Positions 28,311-36,541 of a stretch of 64,000 bases of DNA are shown piece after piece. This DNA is from BCD1 sp965230565 (lineage in GTDB: Bacteria; Bacteroidota; Bacteroidia; Chitinophagales; Saprospiraceae). The notes beneath the pieces were generated by a model. It did not search any database and was not told the origin of the DNA. It saw nothing but the letters and a program-made list of their open reading frames with translations. Every line of letters begins with the position of its first letter. The first letter of the stretch is position 1. The translations under genes were made by a program, and so were the position numbers. Where the stretch lies: contig CBDDLH010000007.1 in assembly GCA_965230565.1 (NCBI GenBank), positions 186,001 through 250,000 on the forward strand. The letters are read 5' to 3'.

Positions 28311-29195
28311 ATGAAATTTAAGAATTCCCTTCTGCTTATAGCAGTAGTACTTACTGCTGTCTTGTGCTTGTCTCCCACTCAAAATCCAGTGGGGAAAGAC
28401 AGTGTGATTGAAACTCTTCATTACAATGAAAAATCTCCGCAATATTACATCAGTGCACATCGCGGCGGTCGAAATATTAAAGGATATCCCGAAAATGCAA
28501 TCCCAACATTTGAATACACCCTGAAAAGGGTTCCCGATGCGCTCATTGAAATGGATGTGAATATCACTGCAGACGGTGTATTGATCTTAATGCACGACAA
28601 ATCACTTGAACGTACAACCACTGCATCTGGGTTGGTTTCGAAAACCTATTGGTCAGAAATCAGCAATGTTCAATTGCTGGATGATTTCGGCAATATTACC
28701 CCATTTACCGTTCCAACCTTTATTAATGTGCTCAAATGGGCTAAGCCACGCGGAGTAATTCTCAAGGTGGATATCAAAAGAGGAGTACCCTATGAAAAAG
28801 TTATCCGTACCATCGAAAAATATGACATGACGGACCAGGTGGTCCTCATTACCTATTCTGCCGAAGGCGCTGAAGAGGCTTATAAACTTACCCAGGAAAT
28901 GATGATCTCCGCTTCCATTCGAAATATGGAAGAATGGGAACGCATAAAAAAAACAGGCATTCCTGCCAGCAACCTCATCGCTTTCACAGGAACCAGAATG
29001 TCTGAGCCGGAACTTTACGAAGTATTGCATGCCAATGGTATATTGTGCATCCTCGGAACAATGGGTAATATTGACAACAAAGCCACTGCCCGCGGAAAAC
29101 AGGTCTACCACGATTGCCTTAAAACTGGTGTGGATGTATTGGCCACCGACCAACCGGTTTTTGCTAATGCTGCTTTGAAGACTTTTAAAAAGTAA
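28311..29195 (+). CDS. Exported glycerophosphodiester phosphodiesterase family protein
   Basis: 294 residues with an N-terminal hydrophobic export signal (about 5-21). GDPD active-site residues are visible: H50-R51 (SAHRGG), E80 and D82 (IEMDVN), and H95 (LMHD). Family members hydrolyse glycerophosphodiesters to glycerol-3-phosphate and an alcohol in a TIM barrel, needing a metal. The signal implies a periplasmic site. It is not clustered with other phosphate genes. A second, cytosolic GDPD lies at 56272-57102. Confidence 0.87.
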   Translation: MKFKNSLLLIAVVLTAVLCLSPTQNPVGKDSVIETLHYNEKSPQYYISAHRGGRNIKGYPENAIPTFEYTLKRVPDALIEMDVNITADGVLILMHDKSLERTTTASGLVSKTYWSEISNVQLLDDFGNITPFTVPTFINVLKWAKPRGVILKVDIKRGVPYEKVIRTIEKYDMTDQVVLITYSAEGAEEAYKLTQEMMISASIRNMEEWERIKKTGIPASNLIAFTGTRMSEPELYEVLHANGILCILGTMGNIDNKATARGKQVYHDCLKTGVDVLATDQPVFANAALKTFKK

Positions 29196-30040
29196 TAGTA
29201 GAAGAACTCTTCCAATAGTTCTACATTTTAGCTCACCGATTGCGATGCACTCAATGATCTAAAATGGATATTTTTTCTCTTTCGGATAGCAGTCTTTCAA
29301 AAAAAAAAAACGAACAGGATCGCTGAGCCTGTCTGCTGCCAGGCAGGCAATGAACAACCCTGTCCCGCCGCCAGGGGAACCCAAAGGGTCGGGAGTGAAT
29401 TGATCAGTGAGCCGGTTAGCCGGATAAAAACATTTTTTGCCAGTCTAAGGTACAGCTTTCAATGGGTTCAAATTGGGTAATAGATTGACAATAGGCAAAT
29501 CAGTGGTGGTATTATTTTTTTATCCATGTACTTGGTTTTTCAGATACAGGCATGTATATCTTGATTTAAATAAAGGGATGAAATTGAAGTTTTTTTTTCT
29601 ATAATCACCTCAACCTTAGCCTTAGCCTCAGCCTCCTTTTTTTCCTCAATGATTTTGTTTTCAATCCCTAACAAATAAAAAGCACCAAAAAAAGGAAAAA
29701 AAAGTTTTAAATCTATTTACATTACATTATATTTGAGACAGGGCATATTGTTTTGTGGATGGTATGCTTTTGAGAATATTGTTTGTCCTACCATGGAGTT
29801 GATCCGCTTTTTTGAAAATCATCTCCCACCCTCTTCTTTTCTATGTTACTTCCGGACATTTTTTGTGTCCTAAAACTATATAAGACGCCCGACCTAAGTT
29901 TTGACTGGCAATAAAATGCATAGACATTGCTCTTTTGCCGGAAAAATTATGTGCAAGGGGTTTTAGTACAGTACCAATATTTGTCCCTGGTCGCTAAAAA
30001 AAGAAATTATTCACTTTTACTAATATAATTCAAACCAACT
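29196..30040. other. 845-base gene-free region
   Basis: No reading frame of plausible length or composition. It contains the dispersed element at 29229-29417, a run of A residues near 29300, and a CCTTAGCCTTAGCCTCAGCC hexamer-like run near 29610-29640. The last 150 bases before the OmpA gene probably hold its promoter, but no consensus box is clear. Confidence 0.5.
29229..29417 (+). repeat. Dispersed intergenic element, copy 1
   Basis: Blocks shared with 62190-62324 in inverted orientation are AGCTCACCGATTGCGATGC (19 bases, near-identical), CTCAATGATCT, GGATCGCTGAGC (29317-29328) and GTGAATTGATCAGTGAGCCG (from 29395). It also contains a GCCTG...CAGGC hairpin at 29327-29345. Block order differs between the copies. 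Confidence 0.6.
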
Positions 30041-30895
30041 ATGTCTTTACCTTTTAAAGTTGTAATAATGTTGGTGTCTTGGTTCATTTTCGCTTTTTTG
30101 ACATTCAAAGGGTGTCTGGAAGAGTGTTGCACCTCCTGGTCCGGAGATGCAACAACCGAAACTGTAACCGATGCTGATACTACCGACACGACACTACCAA
30201 GTGCTCCCACCCGATATGCCATGGATTCCGGTTGGGACAATCCTGAGATTTTCACCAATGATGGTTATGAAAACTTAAAAGAAGAAGTGCTTGATGGACA
30301 AACGGATGACAACATTCTTCAGATCACAGGTTTCTACTACGAAAATGAAGCAAAACCAGACAGTCTTGATAATCTGGGATTTGCCAGAGCTGAAGAGATC
30401 CGGAAATTATTCCCTGACATTCCTGATGACAGGGTAAGATTCAGAGCACGCCTCATTGCTGAAGGGGATGATACCAAAGATGGATTCTTCGAAGCCGGAG
30501 CATTCGACTGGATAGAACCGGAAAAACAGGACGAAGCTCCTGAACTGGTTGAGCTGGATGACAGAACCATTATACGTTTCCCATCCAATTCAACCACCAG
30601 AATTGCAGATCCGGCGGTAGACGAATACCTCGACAAACTTGCGGAAAGAGTACTTACTTCCGGTGAGAAAATCACCATTACCGGCCATGCCGATAATACA
30701 GGTAGTGATACGCTGAATTTAAGGCTTAGCCTGAAACGTGCCGAAAAAGTCCGTGACATCCTGCTTGCCAAAGGCGTTGACAAGGGGTTGATCACCGTTG
30801 ATCATAAAGGTGAATCACAGCCGGTTGCTTCCAATAAAACAGAGGCTGGCCGCCAGGAAAATCGTCGTGCTGAAGTACGTTTGATCAAACAATAA
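30041..30895 (+). CDS. OmpA-family envelope protein
   Basis: 284 residues. One N-terminal hydrophobic segment (about 5-24) contains GCLEECC, which may serve as a membrane anchor. An acidic, Thr-rich linker leads to a degenerate OmpA-like half (about 85-160) and then a canonical OmpA C-terminal domain (about 170-284). ITGHADNTGS, LNLRLSLKRAEKV and EAGRQENRRAEVRL are the peptidoglycan-binding elements. It probably links the membrane to peptidoglycan. The following gene starts 27 bases later, so the two are likely cotranscribed. Confidence 0.85.
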   Translation: MSLPFKVVIMLVSWFIFAFLTFKGCLEECCTSWSGDATTETVTDADTTDTTLPSAPTRYAMDSGWDNPEIFTNDGYENLKEEVLDGQTDDNILQITGFYYENEAKPDSLDNLGFARAEEIRKLFPDIPDDRVRFRARLIAEGDDTKDGFFEAGAFDWIEPEKQDEAPELVELDDRTIIRFPSNSTTRIADPAVDEYLDKLAERVLTSGEKITITGHADNTGSDTLNLRLSLKRAEKVRDILLAKGVDKGLITVDHKGESQPVASNKTEAGRQENRRAEVRLIKQ

Positions 30896-30922
30896 TCTTT
30901 AACAAAACAAAACAACAATAAA

Positions 30923-31897
30923 ATGAACGATCATATCATATTACTGGATTTTCTGGGAATGCCTAACTGCTTTTGGTGGTGGCTGCTTTGTTCCCTCGGT
31001 GCTTTTCTTTTAGGTTGGCTTTTACACTGGTTATTATTCTGTAAAAAGTATAAAGACCAGATCGTAGAGCTTACTGCAGAAAGAGACAATTACCATGCTA
31101 AATTCACTGCGATGGAAAAAGATTACGTCGCTTTGAAATATCAACATGAAGAGCTTGAAAAAGAGAGTAATGCCAATAAATCAGCACTTAGACTTTGTGA
31201 AGCTGATAAGAGTATCCTGCAGCACAAGCTTGACCAAGCTACAGCAGGCGATGATTCAGGTATTATCGTCGGAGCTGTTGACGGAGGAGAAGATACCAGC
31301 TATTCTTCCATTCTCGGTACCGACAACCTGCAGATTGTTGAAGGAATAGGACCTAAGATCGAAGGACTACTTAAAGATGCAGGCATCAGCGACTGGGCTG
31401 CCCTCGCCGCAGCAAGCCAGGATAAACTTCAGGGTATCCTCGAAGAGGCTGGTTCCCGTTACAGAATGCACGATCCAACGACCTGGCCTAAGCAGGCAAA
31501 ACTGGCTGTTGATGGTAAATGGGACGAGTTGATCGAATTCCAGAAATTCACAGATGCCGGACGTGAAACCACCGGAAGTTTTGAAACACCTGCCAAGGTT
31601 GAAAAACTGTTGGTGAAAAAGTTAGGTTTCTCCACAAATCCGGAAGACCTGAAAGTCGTTGAAGGCATTGGTCCAAAGATCGAAGGTTTGCTCAAGGATG
31701 ATGGCATCAAAAACTGGAGTGACCTTGCAAAAGCTACCGAAGCTTCCTTGCAGGGAATCCTTGATAAGGCAGGAGATAAATATCGCCTCGCCGATCCATC
31801 CACATGGCCTAAGCAGGCTCAATTGGCTGCTGACAGCAAATGGGATGAACTCAAAAATTATCAGGACTTCCTCAAGGGAGGAAAAAATCCTAAATAA
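30923..31897 (+). CDS. Membrane-anchored protein with two helix-hairpin-helix-like repeats
   Basis: 324 residues. A transmembrane segment lies at about 12-34, followed by a coiled-coil-like region (about 38-95). Two copies of an ~85-residue module begin DNLQIVEGIGPKIEGLL and EDLKVVEGIGPKIEGLL. Each module has a GIGPKIE turn of helix-hairpin-helix type and a conserved TWPKQAxLA stretch. Soluble HHH domains usually bind DNA or protein, and here the membrane anchor and OmpA neighbour make an envelope scaffolding role as likely. Function not established. Followed by a strong terminator. Confidence 0.8.
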   Translation: MNDHIILLDFLGMPNCFWWWLLCSLGAFLLGWLLHWLLFCKKYKDQIVELTAERDNYHAKFTAMEKDYVALKYQHEELEKESNANKSALRLCEADKSILQHKLDQATAGDDSGIIVGAVDGGEDTSYSSILGTDNLQIVEGIGPKIEGLLKDAGISDWAALAAASQDKLQGILEEAGSRYRMHDPTTWPKQAKLAVDGKWDELIEFQKFTDAGRETTGSFETPAKVEKLLVKKLGFSTNPEDLKVVEGIGPKIEGLLKDDGIKNWSDLAKATEASLQGILDKAGDKYRLADPSTWPKQAQLAADSKWDELKNYQDFLKGGKNPK

Positions 31898-31918
31898 TCT
31901 TTTTTGATTAGATAAAAT

Positions 31919-31956
31919 AAAGCCTGCTTCCGAAACAGAAGCAGGCTTTTTTATTT
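31919..31956 (+). terminator. Intrinsic terminator of the OmpA/HHH pair
   Basis: AAAGCCTGCTTC pairs perfectly with GAAGCAGGCTTT across a seven-base loop, then TTTTATTTTT follows, 22 bases after the stop codon. Confidence 0.92.
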
Positions 31957-32075
31957 TTACCAAACACCTGAAAAACAATCAAGAAATAAACCTCCCGGCA
32001 AATGATGACTTTCATTCACCTTCCAAAAAAGTTATTTGCTGTAAATTTGTAGTCTTACCAAATTTCAACATTGAG

Positions 32076-33302
32076 ATGCCAAATATTTCCAAACGAGCCC
32101 TTCAGGTCCCTGTTTCTCCTTTTCGCAAACTGATTGCAGTGGCCGAAGAGGCTAAAGCCAAAGGCAAACATATTTACCATTTGAATATTGGCCAACCGGA
32201 CATAAAAACGCCTGCAGAAGCCATGGAAAAGGTACAAAACGCCAATATCCGGATTTTGGAGTACAGCCCTGCTGTTGGCTATGAATCCTACCGCCGGAAA
32301 ATGGTTGGATATTATGAACAATTTGACATGATTGTCCAACCGGAAAATATTATCATTACCACCGGGGCCTCCGAAGCCACCCAGCTCATTTTCAATGCCT
32401 GTCTGAATGATGGAGATGAGATCGTCATTCCCCAGCCATACTACGCTAATTACAATGGCTTCGCCCATATGGCCAACGTTTCTATCAAACCCATCTCCAC
32501 CAAAATCGAAACAGGCTTCGCCCTGCCTTCTCCCGAAGCTTTTGAAGCCATGATCGGCCCTAAAACCAAAGGGATCATGATCACCAACCCCAACAACCCT
32601 ACAGGTTGCTTATACGATAAGGAAACCCTCATCCAACTGGGAGAAATCGTCAAAAAACACGACCTGTTCTTTTTTGTCGATGAAGTTTACCGGGAATTCT
32701 GTTATGACGGACAGCAGTTTTTTTCCGCGTTGAACATAAAGGGAATTGAGGATCATGTAGTCGTATTAGATTCCATCTCCAAAAGGTACAGTGCCTGTGG
32801 AGCCCGTATTGGAGCGATTGTCACCAAAAATGAGGAAATCATAAAAGCAGTAGCCAAATATGCCAGCTTACGGTTAAGTCCTCCAGGACTTGGACAGATA
32901 CTGGGAGAAGCTTTGGTGGAAATGGATGATCTATATCTGCAGGAAACCAAAAACACTTATGATCGTCGTCGGCAAGTTGTTTTTAATCGCCTGCAAAAAA
33001 TGGAAGGGGTTACCAGTTATTTGCCCGGTGGTGCCTTTTATTGTTTTGCAAAATTTCCAATCGAGAGTGCTGAAGTTTTTTGTAAATGGCTGTTGGAAGA
33101 GTTTGACTACAAAGGCGCCAGTTTGATGTTAGCTCCGGGAAATGCTTTTTATGTCCAGGATGAACTGGGAACGGATGAAGTCAGGATTGCCTATGTTTTG
33201 AATGAAGAAAAACTGGATAAAGCCATGGACTGCCTGGAACAAGCGCTTATCGAATACAGGGCTGTTATGGAGAGGAGGAAAGAAACAGAAGTGGAGGGTT
33301 AG
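32076..33302 (+). CDS. Class I/II PLP-dependent aminotransferase (aspartate aminotransferase-like)
   Basis: 408 residues, a normal fold-type I length. Visible landmarks are LNIGQPD (substrate loop), TTGASEA (phosphate-binding), TNPNNPTGCLY, VDEVYREFCYD, and the PLP lysine in SISKRYSACGARIG. The C-terminus carries RIAYVLNEEKL with the arginine that binds the substrate carboxylate. It transfers an amino group between an amino acid and a 2-oxoacid; aspartate or aromatic substrates are typical, exact specificity is unclear. It appears monocistronic. A TAAATTTG -7-like box lies at 32042-32049 without a matching upstream element. Confidence 0.9.
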   Translation: MPNISKRALQVPVSPFRKLIAVAEEAKAKGKHIYHLNIGQPDIKTPAEAMEKVQNANIRILEYSPAVGYESYRRKMVGYYEQFDMIVQPENIIITTGASEATQLIFNACLNDGDEIVIPQPYYANYNGFAHMANVSIKPISTKIETGFALPSPEAFEAMIGPKTKGIMITNPNNPTGCLYDKETLIQLGEIVKKHDLFFFVDEVYREFCYDGQQFFSALNIKGIEDHVVVLDSISKRYSACGARIGAIVTKNEEIIKAVAKYASLRLSPPGLGQILGEALVEMDDLYLQETKNTYDRRRQVVFNRLQKMEGVTSYLPGGAFYCFAKFPIESAEVFCKWLLEEFDYKGASLMLAPGNAFYVQDELGTDEVRIAYVLNEEKLDKAMDCLEQALIEYRAVMERRKETEVEG

Positions 33303-33333
33303 CGGACTCTTTCAGAGAAATTAATTCATTATT

Positions 33334-33399
33334 TTCAGTATTCAATATTCTGAACTGCAATTAATACAGAATAACGAATGTCGAATATTGAACACTGAA
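33334..33399. repeat. 17-bp inverted repeat after the aminotransferase
   Basis: TTCAGTATTCAATATTC (33334-33350) and GAATATTGAACACTGAA (33383-33399) are reverse complements at 16 of 17 positions around a 32-base loop. It lies between convergent genes (the respiratory operon ends at 33426), so it may act as a weak terminator. The loop holds more words of the same flavour (ACAGAATAACGAATG). Confidence 0.7.
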
Positions 33400-33425
33400 T
33401 ATCGAATTAAAAAAACCAAGGTTTT

Positions 33426-33701
33426 CTAATAAGGAGCCCCCTCTTCTATAGCTGATTTTTTCTTGTTGCGATACCACACATAACCTAGGCCACCGATGAG
33501 AGCGTACGGTAATGCCAATAAGTAAAGAATACCCGTATTCAGTCCTTTCCCTTCGGTCCCACCATTTTGCAGGTTGGATTCTGCAGACATTCTGCACATA
33601 GGACATTGAGCCTCCACCGGAGTAGTCACCTGGGTGGTAAAACCTACTGTAAGACAAAACGTAAGGATAAAAAACTTCTTTCTGATACTTTTTAAGCTCA
33701 T
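33426..33701 (-). CDS. Small membrane protein with CxxCxM motif, end of the oxidase operon
   Basis: 91 residues. A signal peptide or anchor (about 8-31) is followed by CPMCRM (C33, C36, M38), then a second membrane segment (about 57-75) and a basic tail. CxxCxM is the copper(I)-binding pattern of NosL proteins, but the rest is not NosL; the similarity is only the motif. It starts 10 bases after the DUF420 gene ends and closes the respiratory operon. A role in copper or redox handling during oxidase assembly is an inference. Confidence 0.75.
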   Translation of the reverse strand: MSLKSIRKKFFILTFCLTVGFTTQVTTPVEAQCPMCRMSAESNLQNGGTEGKGLNTGILYLLALPYALIGGLGYVWYRNKKKSAIEEGAPY

Positions 33702-33711
33702 GTTGAAAAAT

Positions 33712-34290
33712 TTAGCCGTAATACGGTAATAACATCAAATAACAAACAGGGCCGGTGATGGCTACATACAACCAAAGAGGAAAAACCCACCTTGCCATTT
33801 TTCTGTGTTTGGCAATCTGGTTGGTGTAAGCACGGATAAAGGTAAAAAGAATAAAGGGAAGAATGATACCCGCTAATAGAATATGTGTTCCTAAGATGAC
33901 CAAATAGACCATTCTGGTACTGCCAACGGCCAATTTTTCAGCTTCACTCAATACACCATCGTGGTTGATATCTCCAAAAATGGTTTCAGGCATTGTAATA
34001 TGGTAGGATACATAAGACAACAAAAAGATCACTGACAAGCCAATAGCCACATAGATCAATTTGCGGTGCACCTCAATATTTTTCTTGCGGATAAACCAAA
34101 ATGCTGCGATCAATACCAAGGCGGTAATAGCGTTTACCGTTGCATGAAAAGGCGGCAGAAATCCCAGGTCAACACCTTCCGGTAAGGGAATTTTCACTTC
34201 CCGCATCATCACAACCAAGGCTATCACAATAGCACTGATCGCCCAGGCCCATTTTCTCAATTTTGCTGCTAACTGTAAATTTTCTTCCAT
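33712..34290 (-). CDS. DUF420 (YozB/CtaM-like) membrane protein with EF-hand loop
   Basis: 192 residues, with four or five membrane helices (HATVNAITALVLIAAF and THILLAGIILPFILFTFIRA are typical of DUF420). In Bacillus the DUF420 protein CtaM is needed to mature the caa3/aa3 oxidase, and the operon position supports the same role. Between two helices there is a DINHDGVLSEAE segment (33937-33972), a full 12-residue EF-hand calcium loop (D1, N3, D5, G6, S9, E12). It is about the only soluble loop of the protein. It is followed 20 bases upstream by the SCO-like gene. Confidence 0.88.
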   Translation of the reverse strand: MEENLQLAAKLRKWAWAISAIVIALVVMMREVKIPLPEGVDLGFLPPFHATVNAITALVLIAAFWFIRKKNIEVHRKLIYVAIGLSVIFLLSYVSYHITMPETIFGDINHDGVLSEAEKLAVGSTRMVYLVILGTHILLAGIILPFILFTFIRAYTNQIAKHRKMARWVFPLWLYVAITGPVCYLMLLPYYG

Positions 34291-34309
34291 TATTCAGAGT
34301 GCAATAAAA

Positions 34310-34966
34310 TTATTCAAAAATCTCAAAATCGCCTTCCCGCCCCTCTCCTGCCGGCAGGAACATGATGATATGTCTGACCAGCAATGTGTTGTCAGTCTCG
34401 TTTTCAAGGTTGTAATACCTTTTTATAGTTCCGGTTTTATCGCAAAGTGCGATAAGTGGATTGTTTCTGATGGTCATCCCATTATCCAATGGAAAGCCAA
34501 ACCCCTCTTCTGCAAGGTTATCTAAAGTAGCATCAACATCGAACACAAAGTAACACCTTTCACAATCCTCCAAACCTTTGGATTTCAGGAATGTATTCAC
34601 ACCGGTAATGGTTATTGAATCACTTTCTGATTCCCGGATGAAATTCAAAAAAAGCACCTCTTCCCGGTCACCAAATTGTTCATTAAACTTCTTAAGTTTA
34701 CTTGCTTTTAAATCAGAATATTCCTGTGTAATGTCCATAAAATTCGCCAGGACAATATGATTCTTCAGGGTATTTTCGGTAACGGTGTCTCCGGTGACAC
34801 TAACAAGACTAAATTCAGGAACCTGACCATGATCGTCAAGTTCTGCAAGCAATTCCTTCCGATAATCGACCCCAAGATCAAGGAAATAAAGCGCGGCGAC
34901 CGGCAGGATAATCAGCAAAAATAACAATGCCAAAAAGTTGAGTATATTCCTTTGTTTCCTAGTCAT
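34310..34966 (-). CDS. SCO1/SenC-like thioredoxin-fold protein lacking copper ligands
   Basis: 218 residues from the ATG at 34966 (GTG at 34969 is in frame just ahead). An N-terminal anchor (about 9-29) precedes a thioredoxin-like domain starting VPEFSLVSVTGDTVTENTL, the usual SCO entry. The copper CxxxC expected after the FxxTxCP strand is absent: the strand reads HIVLANFMDITQEY. The distal histidine region also lacks His (RNNPLIALCDKTG). A separate CERC lies near residue 143. SCO proteins deliver copper to the CuA site, but this one cannot use the standard ligands. Family assignment rests on fold pattern plus operon place. Confidence 0.65.
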   Translation of the reverse strand: MTRKQRNILNFLALLFLLIILPVAALYFLDLGVDYRKELLAELDDHGQVPEFSLVSVTGDTVTENTLKNHIVLANFMDITQEYSDLKASKLKKFNEQFGDREEVLFLNFIRESESDSITITGVNTFLKSKGLEDCERCYFVFDVDATLDNLAEEGFGFPLDNGMTIRNNPLIALCDKTGTIKRYYNLENETDNTLLVRHIIMFLPAGEGREGDFEIFE

Positions 34967-34991
34967 CACTAATTGATTGATATTCTTCCAA

Positions 34992-35034
34992 CAAAAAAAA
35001 GCGACCTTTGTTTAAGGGACAAAGATCGCTTTTC
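34992..35034 (-). terminator. Terminator-like hairpin inside the oxidase operon
   Basis: On the minus strand AAAAGCGATCTTTGT and ACAAAGGTCGCTTTTTTTTG pair with one mismatch-type wobble around CCCTTAA, followed by eight T. It lies between subunit IV and the SCO-like gene and would reduce expression of the three assembly-type genes relative to the structural genes. Confidence 0.8.
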
Positions 35035-35053
35035 AGGTAAGTATAAATCTTTA

Positions 35054-35482
35054 TTACCCTCTTCCTGAAAGGATGTAAACATCCTCACCGATGAGCATAC
35101 CTTGCTGCTCAGCAGGAACTTCTTTTTTACTGCTTGAATTACCATCATTTTGACGTCTGTTTTTCCAGGAATTACCTTCCTGAAAGAAAGCAATTACCGC
35201 CCAGATCAAGAGTGTTGTAGGCAATAAAACGCTCCATGCCAGTCCGCGCACCTCGTATTTCATGTGCATAAACTCGTAAATGATGAAATAAGCTTTATAA
35301 AGAGACAAAGCGATCAGTATTAACCCAATAATATAAACCGTCCAGGACATTGCTTCAACCCCTTTAATAATATGATCCTTACCCAGCAAGGAGAAGGAAA
35401 CTTCAACAAGAGTAACAACAGCAAGGAGGATCAATCCGAAGTAAACTCTTTTCTTACCTGCCTCATAACTCAAATGTGCCAT
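35054..35482 (-). CDS. Cytochrome c oxidase subunit IV
   Basis: 142 residues. Three membrane helices (about 12-32, 43-62, 80-101) are arranged as in the COX4_pro family, with the typical YIIGLILIALSLYKAYFIIYEFMHMKYE stretch split across helix two and its following loop. The tail (about 105-142) is hydrophilic and Ser/Lys rich. Small accessory subunit of the heme-copper oxidase. The gene begins 28 bases after subunit III ends. A terminator-like hairpin follows. Confidence 0.87.
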   Translation of the reverse strand: MAHLSYEAGKKRVYFGLILLAVVTLVEVSFSLLGKDHIIKGVEAMSWTVYIIGLILIALSLYKAYFIIYEFMHMKYEVRGLAWSVLLPTTLLIWAVIAFFQEGNSWKNRRQNDGNSSSKKEVPAEQQGMLIGEDVYILSGRG

Positions 35483-35509
35483 TTTATATTCGTTTTAAGA
35501 ATTATCAAA

Positions 35510-36517
35510 TTAAAGTAAGTAAAATACCAGGAATACAAATACCCAAACCAAATCTACAAAGTGCCAGTAGAGTCCGATCTTTTCTACCATTTCATAACCG
35601 TTCTTACGTTTAACGTAAAGACCGCCAGCGGCATTGATCATGATAATGAGCAGAAATAATACTCCTGAGAATACGTGGAAACCGTGGAATCCCGTAATGA
35701 AGAAGAATAAGGCTCCAAATGCTTTTGGTCCAAACTCCTGAGCCATCACCTGACCTTTCATATCCCCTTCTGTGGTCACCTTGAATTTCTTGAAAACGAA
35801 ACCATTTTCATCCATCACATATCCGGCATGATCTCCTACTTCATAGGCATAGTCATCTCCTCCGTGACCATCGTCGGTGGCATGATCATCAGCAGCGTGG
35901 CTATCATCACCGTGGCTATCGTTACCATGGGCATCATCACCGTGGTCTACATGATGTTTGTGAATCAGATAACCATCACCTACTTTGAAAGTCTCCTCAG
36001 ATTCGGTGCCATCAGGGTTTAGGTATACGCCATCCAGGGTATGAGTACCAAATGGATCGCGGTTAACACTCATGTGTTCCACCTTGATCAGGTTTGTCCA
36101 CTCCCATGCCTGACAGGAAAGGAAGCCCAAACCACCAAAAATGGTCAATAACATCCAGAAAACCACTCCTCTTTTGTTTTCACGATGTCCTTCCTGTACC
36201 GCCCGTACCATCGTTACGGAACTGATGATCAAAAGGAATGACATAATGGTTACGAACATAAGCGGGAGCTTTGTATCGTGTCCCAACCCAAAGTTATTGA
36301 AGGGAGCCGTTGAAAATACGTCATCCGGAACAGGCCAGGTTGCACTGCTGAAACGCAATGCTCCGTAAGCGATTAGAAAACCTGCAAAAGTGAAAGCATC
36401 CGACAACAGGAAATACCACATCATCAGTTTTCCATAACTAACCTTTAAAGGTTGTTTTCCTCCTGACCAGAGGTCCTCGTTCTGCTGAACTTCCGGTTCA
36501 TGTGCTGAATTCGCCAT
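35510..36517 (-). CDS. Cytochrome c oxidase subunit III with His/Asp-rich insertion
   Basis: 335 residues, longer than the ~200-260 usual for bacterial subunit III. Normal helices and motifs are present (KLMMWYFLLSDAFTFAG near 30; GFHGFHVFSGV and YWHFVDLVWVFVFLVFY at the C-terminus). Between the fourth and fifth helices is an extra soluble region (about 145-250) with a His/Asp-rich core (186-230) containing HKHHVDH and repeated DDSH/DDH words. Subunit III is structural and supports proton uptake. The insertion could bind metal or simply be a flexible loop. Confidence 0.9.
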   Translation of the reverse strand: MANSAHEPEVQQNEDLWSGGKQPLKVSYGKLMMWYFLLSDAFTFAGFLIAYGALRFSSATWPVPDDVFSTAPFNNFGLGHDTKLPLMFVTIMSFLLIISSVTMVRAVQEGHRENKRGVVFWMLLTIFGGLGFLSCQAWEWTNLIKVEHMSVNRDPFGTHTLDGVYLNPDGTESEETFKVGDGYLIHKHHVDHGDDAHGNDSHGDDSHAADDHATDDGHGGDDYAYEVGDHAGYVMDENGFVFKKFKVTTEGDMKGQVMAQEFGPKAFGALFFFITGFHGFHVFSGVLFLLIIMINAAGGLYVKRKNGYEMVEKIGLYWHFVDLVWVFVFLVFYLL

Positions 36518-36541
36518 CAGTTATATCTGTTTAAATATTAA

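Noticed and set aside
33426..33701. Calling the small CxxCxM protein NosL
   Set aside because: Only the motif matches; length, topology and the rest of the sequence do not.
34969..35193. 74-codon minus-strand frame
   Set aside because: Runs through the subunit IV gene in another frame and through the terminator hairpin.
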